Origin: Shewanella glacialimarina
Lineage (GTDB): Bacteria; Pseudomonadota; Gammaproteobacteria; Enterobacterales; Shewanellaceae
Assembly (NCBI RefSeq): GCF_020511155.1
Contig: NZ_CP041216.1
Span: 1,984,001-2,048,000 of the forward strand
Direction of reading: 5' to 3'
DNA length: 64,000 nt
Of this stretch, positions 26,365 to 35,665 are shown piece by piece. How positions within the stretch are numbered: the first letter of the stretch is position 1; every line of letters starts with the position of its first letter. The translations under genes and the position numbers were made by a program. The notes under the pieces were generated by a model. The model did no database searches. It saw nothing but the letters and a program-made list of their open reading frames with translations, and was not told where the DNA came from.

Positions 26365-27741
26365 CTATTCAAAAGGCTTTGCCAGATTCAATGGGTCGAG
26401 TATTGCTTTAAGTTTATCTTTGTCCAAATCGGTTTCTTCAAGTGCAATTACTAATACTGATTTATGTTCTTTATCAGCACGTTTAGCAATTTTTGCGGCC
26501 ATATCGTAACCCACCACTGAATTAAGTGCGGTAGCCAGAATGGGGTTTTTCTCCAATGCCTGGGTCAAGTGATCAACATTAGGTTCAAACTCGGCAAACA
26601 CTTTGTCGGTCATGGCCTGGCAGGCATGGGTTAATAAATCAATACTGGAAAGTAGCTTGTCGGCAATCAGTGGTAACATCACATTTAACTGAAAATTACC
26701 CGATTGCGCCGCGATGGTGATGGTTGTTTCATTGCCGATAACCTCAGCAGCAATCATGGCTACGGCTTCTGGGATCACGGGATTAACCTTACCAGGCATT
26801 ATCGATGAGCCCGGTTGCAACGCCGTTAAACTAATTTCTTGTAATCCTGCCACAGGGCCAGAGTTCATCCAGCGTAAGTCATTGGCGATTTTCAATAAGG
26901 TAACCGCTAACCCTTTGAGCGCAGAAGCCATGGCTAAGGTGTGATCTTGGCTACTCATATACAATGCAGGGATTGCCGCCGCTTGCCAGGGGATCTGATC
27001 TTGCTGTTGCAAATAATCACATGCAAGTGCGGCAAAACCTGGGTCACAATTAACGCCAGTACCAACCGCAGTTCCGCCCAATGGTAAATGATGCAGGCTC
27101 TGCTCAACGTACTGAATTTTAGCTTGAGCGCTGTTTAGCTGTTGTTGCCAGCATTGCAGTTCTTGCCCAAGTGTAATGGGCATGGCGTCCATTAAATGGG
27201 TGCGACCGGTTTTTACTGTATTTGAATACTCATCGGCCAAAGTTGCTAATTTGTCACTCAAGCCCTTAATCGATGGATACAACAAGCCCTTTAATTGCCT
27301 AACCGTACTGATATGAATGCAGGCGGGCACCACATCGTTACTGCTTTGCCCCATATTGATATGATCATTAGGGTGAACTTTTGCCTGCAAAATGTTGCTA
27401 GCGAGGCTGGCAATGACTTCATTAACATTCATATTAGAACTGGTGCCAGAACCTGTTTGGAACAAATCAATCGGAAAATGCTGCGAAAAATCAAGCTTCT
27501 TACTGGTGGTAGTGGCTTGTTGAATTGCATTGGCCATAGCGCTATCAAGCAAACCGAGTTGACTATTAGCCTTTGCTGCAGCTGACTTTATATCTAGAAG
27601 GGCGATTATCGCTGGCGTCGGAAAGCGTCGCTTCGAAAACTGAAAGTTATCTCGTGCACGTTGAGTTTGTGCTTGATAATAAACATCATCTGTCACCTCA
27701 ACTTTCCCCATACTGTCATACTCTATACGCATCTTACTCAT
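26365..27741 (-). CDS. fumC: Class II fumarate hydratase
   Basis: 458 residues, full family length. It catalyses fumarate to L-malate in the TCA cycle without an iron-sulfur cluster. The signature GSSIMPGKVNP is at about residues 315-325, the catalytic-base loop. GRTHLMDAMP near residue 187 has the active-site His. TGSGTSSNMNVNEV and NDHINMGQSSND are typical of fumarase rather than aspartase. The start MSKMRIEYDSMG could also be the ATG nine bases later. It stands alone, and its 3' half recurs as decayed fragments at 22.0 and 36.2 kb. Confidence 0.95.
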   Translation of the reverse strand: MSKMRIEYDSMGKVEVTDDVYYQAQTQRARDNFQFSKRRFPTPAIIALLDIKSAAAKANSQLGLLDSAMANAIQQATTTSKKLDFSQHFPIDLFQTGSGTSSNMNVNEVIASLASNILQAKVHPNDHINMGQSSNDVVPACIHISTVRQLKGLLYPSIKGLSDKLATLADEYSNTVKTGRTHLMDAMPITLGQELQCWQQQLNSAQAKIQYVEQSLHHLPLGGTAVGTGVNCDPGFAALACDYLQQQDQIPWQAAAIPALYMSSQDHTLAMASALKGLAVTLLKIANDLRWMNSGPVAGLQEISLTALQPGSSIMPGKVNPVIPEAVAMIAAEVIGNETTITIAAQSGNFQLNVMLPLIADKLLSSIDLLTHACQAMTDKVFAEFEPNVDHLTQALEKNPILATALNSVVGYDMAAKIAKRADKEHKSVLVIALEETDLDKDKLKAILDPLNLAKPFE

Positions 27742-28116
27742 AAGGTTTTCGACTCTATTTTTGATTGGGATTGGTTAGTGTATTCACTAAGCTTAGCAGG
27801 AAGTGCCCGCAAATGTTTATAGCGAGACCAGCAACGAACCATTTTATGCAATTATTGAAACAGCTTAAAAATAATGGCAAATCTTTTTGGTATTACAGCT
27901 TTGATTGATTTGGCGTCAATTGTATTAGTCTCGACTTGATCTGACATTCAACTTGATAAAGAGACCTGTTTGATAAAGATGTCGAGCTTTTTATAAAATT
28001 TAGAGGTAACGATCATCTTGTACATTAATCATCCATTCATTAAACGCAAAGCAGAAATACTGACTTTAGATAAAGGGTGGGTAAAGTATCTTGTGCTTAA
28101 AAAGCATTTAGCCTGA

Positions 28117-28190
28117 GTTCATTTAGCTCAAATCTAAGCTGACGAGCACCATATAAAATGGATAACTGTCAGCTCAAATCTGAGCTAGTA
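28117..28190. repeat. Paired copies of a 16-bp palindromic unit
   Basis: AGCTCAAATCTAAGCT (28126-28141) and AGCTCAAATCTGAGCT (28171-28186). The second is a 6-bp-arm palindrome. Flanked by GTTCATTT and GTC/GAC, the two also pair with each other as a larger imperfect hairpin just after the stop of the minus-strand gene at 28211, so it may end that transcript. The remaining 27742-28210 spacer shows no gene. Confidence 0.6.
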
Positions 28191-28210
28191 CTCGAGTGAA
28201 TTGAACATTA

Positions 28211-29194
28211 CTATGCTGGAGTTTTATATGCTCTAGCAACGTAATATGCTATTGAACCAGAACCAGAATTACATGTTATAGAAAGGGTTATTCCATCTTT
28301 CGATGTTGTATAACTTTGTTTGTTAGTAGAGTCTGTTTTTTCAGCTGCATCATTGGGGCTGATCCCGATACCGCAGTAACAATTGTTATCCACGTATATT
28401 CCTGTTAAAGGACATTCAACCCCAAAAGTCAGATCAATATTTTTATATGAAAAGGTGAAACCATACTGAGTGCCCACTAAAGCATCTTCTCTTTTCTCGG
28501 TCGCAATAAAACCTGCTGTAGCAACAGTTCTTACTCCGGGAATAACGACGGCTTGAGGTATCGGTGTCGTCATTAGCATTGGCTTACCGTGCACATTTGC
28601 ATCTGACTTAAATGCTAACTCATCGTCAAGTTCGTTTATTAATAAAACAATGCAGTTTGCAGGCTTTTCCATAAAGTAAATAATTGGGATCAGTATTGCC
28701 ACAATGACAATTGCCGCAATAGCACACACTGCGCCTACTGTTGCGACTTCAACCCCTGCATATGCAGCAGCAGCTTCCACAGCACCAGCAACTAATTCTG
28801 TTCCAGCGGCTTTATAAGCTATTCCACCTAAGGCAACTAAGCCTGAAATTACAATTTGAGCTGTTACTGTTGCAGGATCATCCTTTTCCATGCTTTTTAA
28901 TCTGGAGGTTCCATCCAAGATAACGTGTAATTGCTGCTCTATCACATTACCTGTGGCATTTATTAGATTTTCATATTGCTTTTGAGTTAATGCAATAGGT
29001 GCTGTTTGATCTGCAGCTAAAAGCTGTTCTGGTGTTTTATTTAGAGCTTTTGCTAAATTATATTGTGCCTCTTTCAAAAACTGACTCTGAAGTTTTTTAA
29101 TCTCAGCTTGCGATTTTGCACTGTCTAATAATTTAGCGTATTCAGGATATACAGATCTGAAAGAACTTTTTAAGCTATGTAATGATGTTGACAT
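28211..29194 (-). CDS. Hypothetical protein with central hydrophobic segment and Cys-containing C-terminal domain
   Basis: 327 residues from the ATG at 29194, which has AAGGAA 8 bases upstream. I do not recognise the family. Residues 1-95 are helical and polar. About 115-180 is strongly hydrophobic and Ala-rich, ending in VAILIPIIYFM, enough for a helical hairpin. The C-terminal third (about 215-327) looks beta-rich, with the short motifs VECPLTGIYVDNNCYCGIG and SGSIAYYVARAYK. There is no signal peptide. A helical bundle with a buried hydrophobic hairpin plus a beta domain recalls pore-forming proteins, but that is only a shape argument. It stands alone in AT-rich DNA, suggesting acquisition. 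Confidence 0.7.
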   Translation of the reverse strand: MSTSLHSLKSSFRSVYPEYAKLLDSAKSQAEIKKLQSQFLKEAQYNLAKALNKTPEQLLAADQTAPIALTQKQYENLINATGNVIEQQLHVILDGTSRLKSMEKDDPATVTAQIVISGLVALGGIAYKAAGTELVAGAVEAAAAYAGVEVATVGAVCAIAAIVIVAILIPIIYFMEKPANCIVLLINELDDELAFKSDANVHGKPMLMTTPIPQAVVIPGVRTVATAGFIATEKREDALVGTQYGFTFSYKNIDLTFGVECPLTGIYVDNNCYCGIGISPNDAAEKTDSTNKQSYTTSKDGITLSITCNSGSGSIAYYVARAYKTPA

Positions 29195-30392
29195 TTTAAA
29201 ATTCCTTTTTGTGGTTTTATTTACTATCAATATGTTGCCAATATTGGCTTACACCTTCCTAAGGGTATTCTGTTGGTTAACGCCCGTGTAAAAGCTGATA
29301 GTTATCTGCTGAAATATATAAATAAGCTATACCGGCTTTGCTTTTAACTGTTATGTCATTAAAATTAGTAACTTATCATTTGTACTGAAATAATACTTTT
29401 AAGATAATTAGCGCTTAACTTATAGATAAATTATTAATTATCTTAATGATTTTACTTCATTGTTTTATTTACAAATATTGCTTATATCTGAACTGGCATA
29501 TAATAATTTTAATCAGTTATTGCTTACGATAATAAATATACATTAAATAATATTTAAAACCTTCTGATAACCTTCCGGTAGCCTTGCAGTCGTAATAATT
29601 CTAATTATTTACTTGAAATGATATTAAAGTGGATAAATATAGATAATTAAATAATATTATTAATCATAAAAAACCATATTTCACTAGATTGATATCAAGT
29701 TTTTTAGCTGTGTTTAATTTAGCTTATGAGTCATTTTTTGGCTATTGAATCCAGATTACTGAAATCACCTAATTGGATCTGTCAGTTGAGAAAATGATAG
29801 TAGGTGTTGGTAGCTCTACAGCAAAGGCACGATTATCTGAATTTGGGTGTTATTACTTTAAAATAGACAGTTTTTTACATCTGTTTGTTTCTAAAGTTTT
29901 GCCTGCTTGTAGAGAAAACTTAGCCGTAAATTGTACCTAACTAGTCATACCCGAATTTATCTGCCGACATAACACTATTCTTACTTATAAGCAGCGTTCA
30001 ATCGCGATTGTGCGTCATCTTGTTGTTGGGAGTATCTTGAAACCATTGATCAAGATTTAGGCCTGTTTATTGAATCAACCCACTTAAATGTATAATCATT
30101 AATCAGTGTTAATATTGATGCATGCAGACATGTTAAAAAACACATAAATTTACTTTACTAGAAGACATACAACCCTTTAGCGCAAGCAGCCTTAAATGAT
30201 ATGATATGGCAATATGTTTTAACAAAGCTAAAACTCACCTAGTGAAGATGCGGCTATTTCGGCCTAACTATCCGCCTGATGAGTGCCGTAAATCGATTTT
30301 TATTAGAATGATGCTAGGTGTATTTCTTTCCTGTCGTCCTATCTTAGGGCGCTTACCCTTATCGTTTTTCAGCATTACTGGAGACAAGACTC
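29195..30392. other. 1.2-kb gene-free AT-rich region
   Basis: Very AT-rich, especially 29330-29680. It contains R2 copy B and an unsupported 73-codon frame at 30206-30427 that overlaps aguA. I see no other feature. The aguA promoter must lie at its right end. Confidence 0.6.
29682..29757. repeat. Dispersed repeat R2, copy B
   Basis: Same orientation as copy A at 22137-22215, with matching blocks TTGATATC, TTTAGCTG, AATTTAGCT, GTCATTTT and GGCTATTG. Differences are scattered, so the duplication is not recent. Confidence 0.75.
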
Positions 30393-31499
30393 ATGACAAA
30401 CGTGAATACCACGCAGTTAACAACTAAGCCATCTGAAGATGGTTTTCATATGCCCGCCGAATGGGCGACGCAGCAAGCTGTGTGGATGCTTTGGCCATAC
30501 CGTCCTGACAACTGGCGCAGTGCAGGAGCTTATGCTCAAGCCACCTTTGCCAAGGTGGCAGATGCCATTGGTGCCGCTACACCTGTTTATATGGGTGTAC
30601 CCAAGGCATTTTTAGCTCAAGCTAAGACGGTTATGCCTGCTCACGTTACTTTGGTTGAAATCGATAGCAATGATTGCTGGGCACGCGATACTGGCCCTAC
30701 TGTCGTGGTGAATGCCAAGGGCGAATGTCGTGGTATCGATTGGGGCTTTAATGCCTGGGGCGGTCATAACGGCGGTTTGTACTCTCCATGGGATAAAGAC
30801 GAGCAAGTTGCACTGCAAATGAACGCGCAACATGGTTTTGAGGGGTATCGCGCGCCACTTATTCTTGAAGGCGGTTCAATTCATGTCGATGGTGAAGGCA
30901 CCTGCATGACCAGTGCTGAATGTTTACTTAACAGCAACCGCAACCCAGATTTGACCCGTGAACAGATAGAAGCATTACTGTCTGAGTATTTAAATGTACA
31001 GCAGTTTATCTGGTTGGAAGATGGCGTTTACATGGATGAGACCGATGGACATATTGATAATATGTGCTGTTTTGCGCGTCCAGGTGAAGTGATTTTGCAT
31101 TGGACTGATGATCAAAATGATCCGCAGTTTCCTCGCTCAAAAGCGGCCTTAGATGTGTTACAAAATGCTGTTGATGCACAAGGTCGTAAGTTAAAAATTC
31201 ATTTAATGCCACAACCGGGCCCGTTGTATTGTACTGAAGAAGAAGCGCAAGGTGTAGAAGTGGGCACTGGTGTACCACGCACGGCGGGTGAGCGTTTAGC
31301 GGGTTCTTACGTGAACTTTCTAATGACCAACCAGCGTATTGTGTTCCCACTACTTGATCCTGCAACTGACGATATTGCAGCTCAAAAATTACAGGACATT
31401 TTCCCTGAGTATGAGATTGTTGGTGTGCCTGCACGGGAGATCTTATTAGGCGGGGGTAATATTCATTGTATTACCCAACAGATCCCCTCTGGTCAGTAA
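30393..31499 (+). CDS. aguA: Agmatine deiminase
   Basis: 368 residues, full length for the family. It converts agmatine to N-carbamoylputrescine and ammonia. It belongs to the PPAD-type guanidino-group enzymes. [27 protein letters not shown] and the terminal [11 protein letters not shown] are all present; Cys359 is the nucleophile. GGAGA lies 9 bases before the ATG. The usual partner, nitrilase-type AguB, is absent; an amidase-signature gene follows 114 bases later and may do the second step. Confidence 0.95.
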   Translation: MTNVNTTQLTTKPSEDGFHMPAEWATQQAVWMLWPYRPDNWRSAGAYAQATFAKVADAIGAATPVYMGVPKAFLAQAKTVMPAHVTLVEIDSNDCWARDTGPTVVVNAKGECRGIDWGFNAWGGHNGGLYSPWDKDEQVALQMNAQHGFEGYRAPLILEGGSIHVDGEGTCMTSAECLLNSNRNPDLTREQIEALLSEYLNVQQFIWLEDGVYMDETDGHIDNMCCFARPGEVILHWTDDQNDPQFPRSKAALDVLQNAVDAQGRKLKIHLMPQPGPLYCTEEEAQGVEVGTGVPRTAGERLAGSYVNFLMTNQRIVFPLLDPATDDIAAQKLQDIFPEYEIVGVPAREILLGGGNIHCITQQIPSGQ

Positions 31500-31518
31500 A
31501 TAAAAATCAAGACCAATA

Positions 31519-31547
31519 AAAGACAGTGAATTTTCAGTCACTGTCTT
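31519..31547 (+). terminator. Hairpin between aguA and the amidase gene
   Basis: 11-bp arms (AAAGACAGTGA and TCACTGTCTTT) around an 8-base loop. Only a short T run follows, so termination may be partial, allowing read-through into the amidase. Confidence 0.6.
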
Positions 31548-31613
31548 TGATGATATTTATCTTTTAGAGCAATTGATCTTCCACACAATTGCCTTTCAAG
31601 AAGAGGTTGTAAC

Positions 31614-33320
31614 ATGTTCGAAGTCACTGAGATTTCTATTGCCGAGCTGCGACAGGCTCTCGAGTCGGGCCGAACTACATCGGTTGAACTGGTTAAGTCA
31701 TATTTAGCTCGAGTTGATGCTTACGACGGCCCAGCGACACAGACCAAGCTAAACGCGTTAGTGGTTCGCAATCAAGATGCGATAAAGGAAGCTGAGGCTT
31801 CTGATGCACGTCGAGCTAGTGGTCAAGCACTTAGCCCACTTGATGGGATACCTTATACGACTAAGGACAGCTATCTTGTTAAGGGACTCACTGCCGCTTC
31901 TGGTAGCCCAGCCTTCAAGGATTTAGTGGCTCAATATGATGCCTTTGCCGTGGAACGTCTGCGCGAAGCGGGTGCAATTTGCTTAGGCAAAACCAACATG
32001 CCGCCTATGGCCAATGGTGGTATGCAACGTGGTCACTATGGTCGCGCAGAAAGTCCATATAATGCAAACTACCTTACCGCGCCTTTTGCTTCTGGTTCGT
32101 CCAATGGCGCCGGTACTGGCACTGCGGCAAGCTATTCTGCTTTCGGTCTGGCGGAAGAAACATGGTCGAGCGGTCGTGGTCCTGCATCAAACAACGGCCT
32201 GTGTGCATATACTCCATCTCGTGGTGTAATCTCTGTGCGCGGCAACTGGCCGTTGACACCGACTATGGATGTTGTGGTGCCTTACACTCGTACTATGGCA
32301 GACATGCTCGAAGTACTTGATGTCATCGTGGCTGATGACCCTATCACCCGCGGTGATTTATGGCGTTTACAACCTTGGGTTGAAATCCCCAAAGCATCAA
32401 GCGTGCGTCCACAATCTTATTTGGATCTTGCTGCTCAAACCGACACACTTAAAGGCAAGCGTTTTGGGGTGCCGCGCATGTACATCAATAAAGATGAATT
32501 GGCTGGCACCAGCGAAAACCCAGGTATTGGCGGACCAACCGGTCAGCGTATCAATACCCGCGCGACAGTTATCGACTTATGGGAAGCGGCGCGCAAAGCA
32601 CTTGAGTCTGCTGGAGCACAAGTCATTGAAGTGGATTTTCCGCTGGTTTCCAACTGCGAAGGTGACCGACCTGGTGCGCCGACCGTGTTCAATCGCGGCA
32701 TAGTCACCTCTGAGTTTCTTGAAGACGAGTTATGGGCACTATCGGGTTGGGCTTTAGATGAATTCTTGCGTGCCAATAATGATCCTAAATTAAATAAGCT
32801 TTCTGACGTTAACGGCCATTTAATTTTCCCACATGATTTAGGCACCTTGCCAAATCGTGAGGGCGATTTAGCCGCAGGCATGGATGAATACGTCAACATG
32901 GCTAAAAGAGGGCTTAAGTCGTATAACCAGATCGACAGTATTCCTGATGGTTTGCGCGGCTTAGAGAAAACGCGCAAGCTAGACTTGGAAGACTGGATGG
33001 ACGAGCTAAAACTTGATGCTGTGCTGTTTCCAACTGTGGCTGATGTGGGTCCTGCTGATGCACACCTTAATCCTACGTCTGCCGACATAGCTTGGAGCAA
33101 CGGTGTTTGGGTTGCCAACGGTAATCTGGCTATTCGTCACTTAGGTGTACCGACGGTAACTGTACCTATGGGCGTAATGGCCGATATTGGTATGCCAGTA
33201 GGTTTAACTTTTGCAGGCCGTGCCTATGACGACAATAATCTGCTTAAGTTTGCCAGTGCATTTGAAGCGACGGGCAACAAGCGTGTTATTCCTCCATGCA
33301 CACCAGCGCTTGGTCAATAA
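31614..33320 (+). CDS. Amidase-signature family hydrolase
   Basis: 568 residues. The amidase Ser-cisSer-Lys triad can be placed: Lys84 in PYTTKDSY, cis-Ser at 162/163 in ASGSSNGAGTG, and nucleophile Ser186 in EETWSSGRGPA. The usual GSDTGGSIR reads AEETWSSGR, an atypical variant. It hydrolyses an amide of unknown structure. Its position after aguA, with a good GAGG site of its own, raises N-carbamoylputrescine or a related ureido/amide compound as substrate; this is inference. No signal peptide, so it is cytoplasmic. Confidence 0.88.
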   Translation: MFEVTEISIAELRQALESGRTTSVELVKSYLARVDAYDGPATQTKLNALVVRNQDAIKEAEASDARRASGQALSPLDGIPYTTKDSYLVKGLTAASGSPAFKDLVAQYDAFAVERLREAGAICLGKTNMPPMANGGMQRGHYGRAESPYNANYLTAPFASGSSNGAGTGTAASYSAFGLAEETWSSGRGPASNNGLCAYTPSRGVISVRGNWPLTPTMDVVVPYTRTMADMLEVLDVIVADDPITRGDLWRLQPWVEIPKASSVRPQSYLDLAAQTDTLKGKRFGVPRMYINKDELAGTSENPGIGGPTGQRINTRATVIDLWEAARKALESAGAQVIEVDFPLVSNCEGDRPGAPTVFNRGIVTSEFLEDELWALSGWALDEFLRANNDPKLNKLSDVNGHLIFPHDLGTLPNREGDLAAGMDEYVNMAKRGLKSYNQIDSIPDGLRGLEKTRKLDLEDWMDELKLDAVLFPTVADVGPADAHLNPTSADIAWSNGVWVANGNLAIRHLGVPTVTVPMGVMADIGMPVGLTFAGRAYDDNNLLKFASAFEATGNKRVIPPCTPALGQ

Positions 33321-33357
33321 GCACTGAGCACCGAACCAAAGCTTAAGCATCATAATT

Positions 33358-33396
33358 AAATAACGGGATTGGTTTTACGCACCAATCCCGTTATTT
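33358..33396 (+). terminator. Rho-independent terminator after the amidase gene
   Basis: Perfect 16-bp arms (AAATAACGGGATTGGT and ACCAATCCCGTTATTT) with a 7-base loop. It ends the aguA-amidase unit; mesD converges from the right. Confidence 0.88.
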
Positions 33397-33556
33397 ATAA
33401 CGAAAAATCTTTGTTAAAAAATCAACAAAATGATCATCACCAAGTATCGCCATCAGTAATTAATTACAAGTTCTTAAACCTTATGTAGCAAGGTTAAATA
33501 ATGGGTCAATTAATTGATTTTTGGGTTAATGTTTGTTACTGGACAAACACAAAAAG

Positions 33557-34609
33557 TTAATTCGTGTTGGCCAAGAGTTCTTGTCTAACGATCGCTGCGC
33601 CTGCACTTAAGGCATTGAGTTTGGCTCTTGCTACTTGATGCGTTAAAGGTGTCATGCCGCAGTTGGTACAAGGGTAAAGCTTATCAGCATCGACAAATTG
33701 AAGTGCTTTTCGCAGAGTATCTGCCACTTCCTCTGGCGTTTCTATGGTATTGCTTGCTACATCAATCGCGCCAACCATGACTTTCTTACCGCGAATGAGT
33801 TCAAGTAGTTCCATCGGCACATGGGAGTTGTGACATTCAAGTGAAATAATATCGATATTCGATTGCTGTAGTTTCGGAAATGCCTCTTCATATTGGCGCC
33901 ACTCAGAGCCTAAGGTTTTTTTCCAATCGGTATTGGCTTTGATGCCATAACCGTAACAAATATGCACAGCAGTTTCGCATTTTAGCCCTTCAATAGCTCT
34001 TTCTAAGCACGCAATGCCCCAGTCATTCACCTCATCAAAAAACACGTTAAATGCAGGTTCGTCAAATTGAATAATATCAACACCCGCAGCTTCTAATTCT
34101 TTGGCTTCTTGATTCAGTATTATGGCAAATTCCCAGGCAAGTTTTTCACGACTTTTATAATGATCATCATGAAGTGTATCTATCATTGTCATAGGGCCAG
34201 GTAGCGCCCATTTTATTGGTTGCGTGGTCTGCTGACGTAAAAATTTGGCGTCTTCAACAAAAACCGACTTTTGACGGCTCACTGGACCAACAACTGTGGG
34301 AACGCTGGCATCATAGCGGTCACGAATTTTAACAGTTTTACGTTTTTCAAAATCAACGCCATTGAGGTGTTCAATAAAGGTAGTTACAAAATGTTGGCGC
34401 GTTTGCTCGCCATCACTGACTATATCAATACCTGCTTGCTGTTGATCTTGTAATGACAAACGTAGAGCATCGTGTTTGCCCGCAATTAACTCTTCACCTT
34501 GTAATTTCCAAGGTGACCAAAGTGTTTCAGGCTCAGCAAGCCATAAAGGTTTAGGCAAACTGCCAGCAGTGGAAGTGGGTAACAGCATTTGTTTAAGTAA
34601 TGTTTTCAT
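33557..34609 (-). CDS. mesD: MesD, cobalamin- and folate-independent methionine synthase core enzyme
   Basis: 350 residues, homologous to the C-terminal zinc domain of MetE only. The start LLPTSTAGSLPKPLWL, the catalytic LPGPMTM, and the metal-binding set His/Cys in VHICYGYG, Glu in SLECHNSH and Cys in PCTNCGMTP are all present. A short MetE-like protein directly behind a DUF1852 gene is the MesD/MesX pair, which makes methionine from homocysteine without B12 or, as reported, conventional folate use. The methyl donor route is not settled. The two genes are 81 bases apart on the same strand. Confidence 0.9.
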   Translation of the reverse strand: MKTLLKQMLLPTSTAGSLPKPLWLAEPETLWSPWKLQGEELIAGKHDALRLSLQDQQQAGIDIVSDGEQTRQHFVTTFIEHLNGVDFEKRKTVKIRDRYDASVPTVVGPVSRQKSVFVEDAKFLRQQTTQPIKWALPGPMTMIDTLHDDHYKSREKLAWEFAIILNQEAKELEAAGVDIIQFDEPAFNVFFDEVNDWGIACLERAIEGLKCETAVHICYGYGIKANTDWKKTLGSEWRQYEEAFPKLQQSNIDIISLECHNSHVPMELLELIRGKKVMVGAIDVASNTIETPEEVADTLRKALQFVDADKLYPCTNCGMTPLTHQVARAKLNALSAGAAIVRQELLANTN

Positions 34610-34690
34610 AATATTGATGCCATAAATTTGGGTTGATTTTTAACGTAACGATTGTAGTTATAGATTGAACGTAATGATTAAACAGAGCGA

Positions 34691-35665
34691 TTAAACATAA
34701 TTAGCTGACCATTGCTCAAGTACCTTTTGGTATGGTTTGATGAAGTGTTCTGCAGCAAATTTTCCCTGTTGATTAGCTAGTTGGCTACGTTCGGCCCGAT
34801 CATAAACAATTTGCGTCAGTGAGTGATCCAGATTTTTCAAATTAGGTTGATAGCATTTTCCTGCTACGGCATTGGCATTATAAATCTCAGGTCGATAGAT
34901 TTTTTGAAAGGTGCCCATTGTGCTAATGGTGCTTATCAGCTCAAGATGAGTGTAATCATTGAGTAAATCACCGAAGAAATAGAAAGCCAGCGGCGCTACA
35001 CTATTTGGCGGCATAAAATAGCGAACCTGTAAGCCCATTTTTTGGAAGTATTGTTCAGTTAATGACGATTCATTCGGCTGGTATTCAACCCCTAATACTG
35101 GGTGTTGGTTTTCAGTGCGATGATAGGTCTTGTTATCCGAAACACTGAGACAGATAACCGGTGGCTTAGTAAAATGTTGCTTATAGGTAGTTGAATTAAC
35201 GAAATACTTAAATAGCTTTCCATGCAGCTCGCCAAAGTTTTCTGGGATGCTAAATTGGGCCTGATCCTTATTATGATCAGGCAGTAACACGCTAAAGTCA
35301 TAGTCGCGAACATAAGAAGAAAAGTTATTGCCGACTATGCCTTCAATACGCCTATTGGTTTTGCTATCAACAATATTGGTTTTCAAAATTTCAATTGAAG
35401 GGAAGGCTTGACCACTGCCTGAAATGTCCATATTAACGGAAATAATTTCAAGTTCTACTGTATAGCGATCGCCTTTCGGATTATCCCAATGGGCTAAGGC
35501 ATTAAAACTATTATCAATCATCTTCAACGCGTTGCGTAAATTGGCCTGACGATAGCTGCCTCTGGCTAAGTTAGCAAAGTTGGTAGTGATACGGGTTTTG
35601 TCTGATGGATGATAATTTTCATCGAGACAAATGCTTTTAATCGTAAAGGTAAAGTCTTTATTCAT
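34691..35665 (-). CDS. mesX: MesX (DUF1852), partner of MesD
   Basis: 324 residues, a DUF1852 protein: FTIKSICLDENYHPSDKTRITTNFANLARG at the N-terminus (in the family this opening is very conserved), a middle ending in VLGVEYQP and the C-terminal LTQIVYDRAERSQLANQQGK. DUF1852 proteins are required for MesD-type methionine synthesis and are almost always next to mesD. It is upstream of mesD in the same transcription unit. No MetJ box or recognisable riboswitch was found upstream. Confidence 0.9.
   Translation of the reverse strand: MNKDFTFTIKSICLDENYHPSDKTRITTNFANLARGSYRQANLRNALKMIDNSFNALAHWDNPKGDRYTVELEIISVNMDISGSGQAFPSIEILKTNIVDSKTNRRIEGIVGNNFSSYVRDYDFSVLLPDHNKDQAQFSIPENFGELHGKLFKYFVNSTTYKQHFTKPPVICLSVSDNKTYHRTENQHPVLGVEYQPNESSLTEQYFQKMGLQVRYFMPPNSVAPLAFYFFGDLLNDYTHLELISTISTMGTFQKIYRPEIYNANAVAGKCYQPNLKNLDHSLTQIVYDRAERSQLANQQGKFAAEHFIKPYQKVLEQWSANYV

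Noticed and set aside
30206..30427. 73-codon frame ahead of aguA
   Set aside because: It overlaps the well-supported aguA start, lacks a ribosome-binding site and resembles no protein.
31006..31434. 142-codon minus-strand frame opposite aguA
   Set aside because: It lies wholly antisense to the agmatine deiminase coding region and has no supporting features.
32543..33118. 191-codon minus-strand frame opposite the amidase gene
   Set aside because: It is a shadow of the amidase reading frame; Ser-rich, with no motif or start signal.
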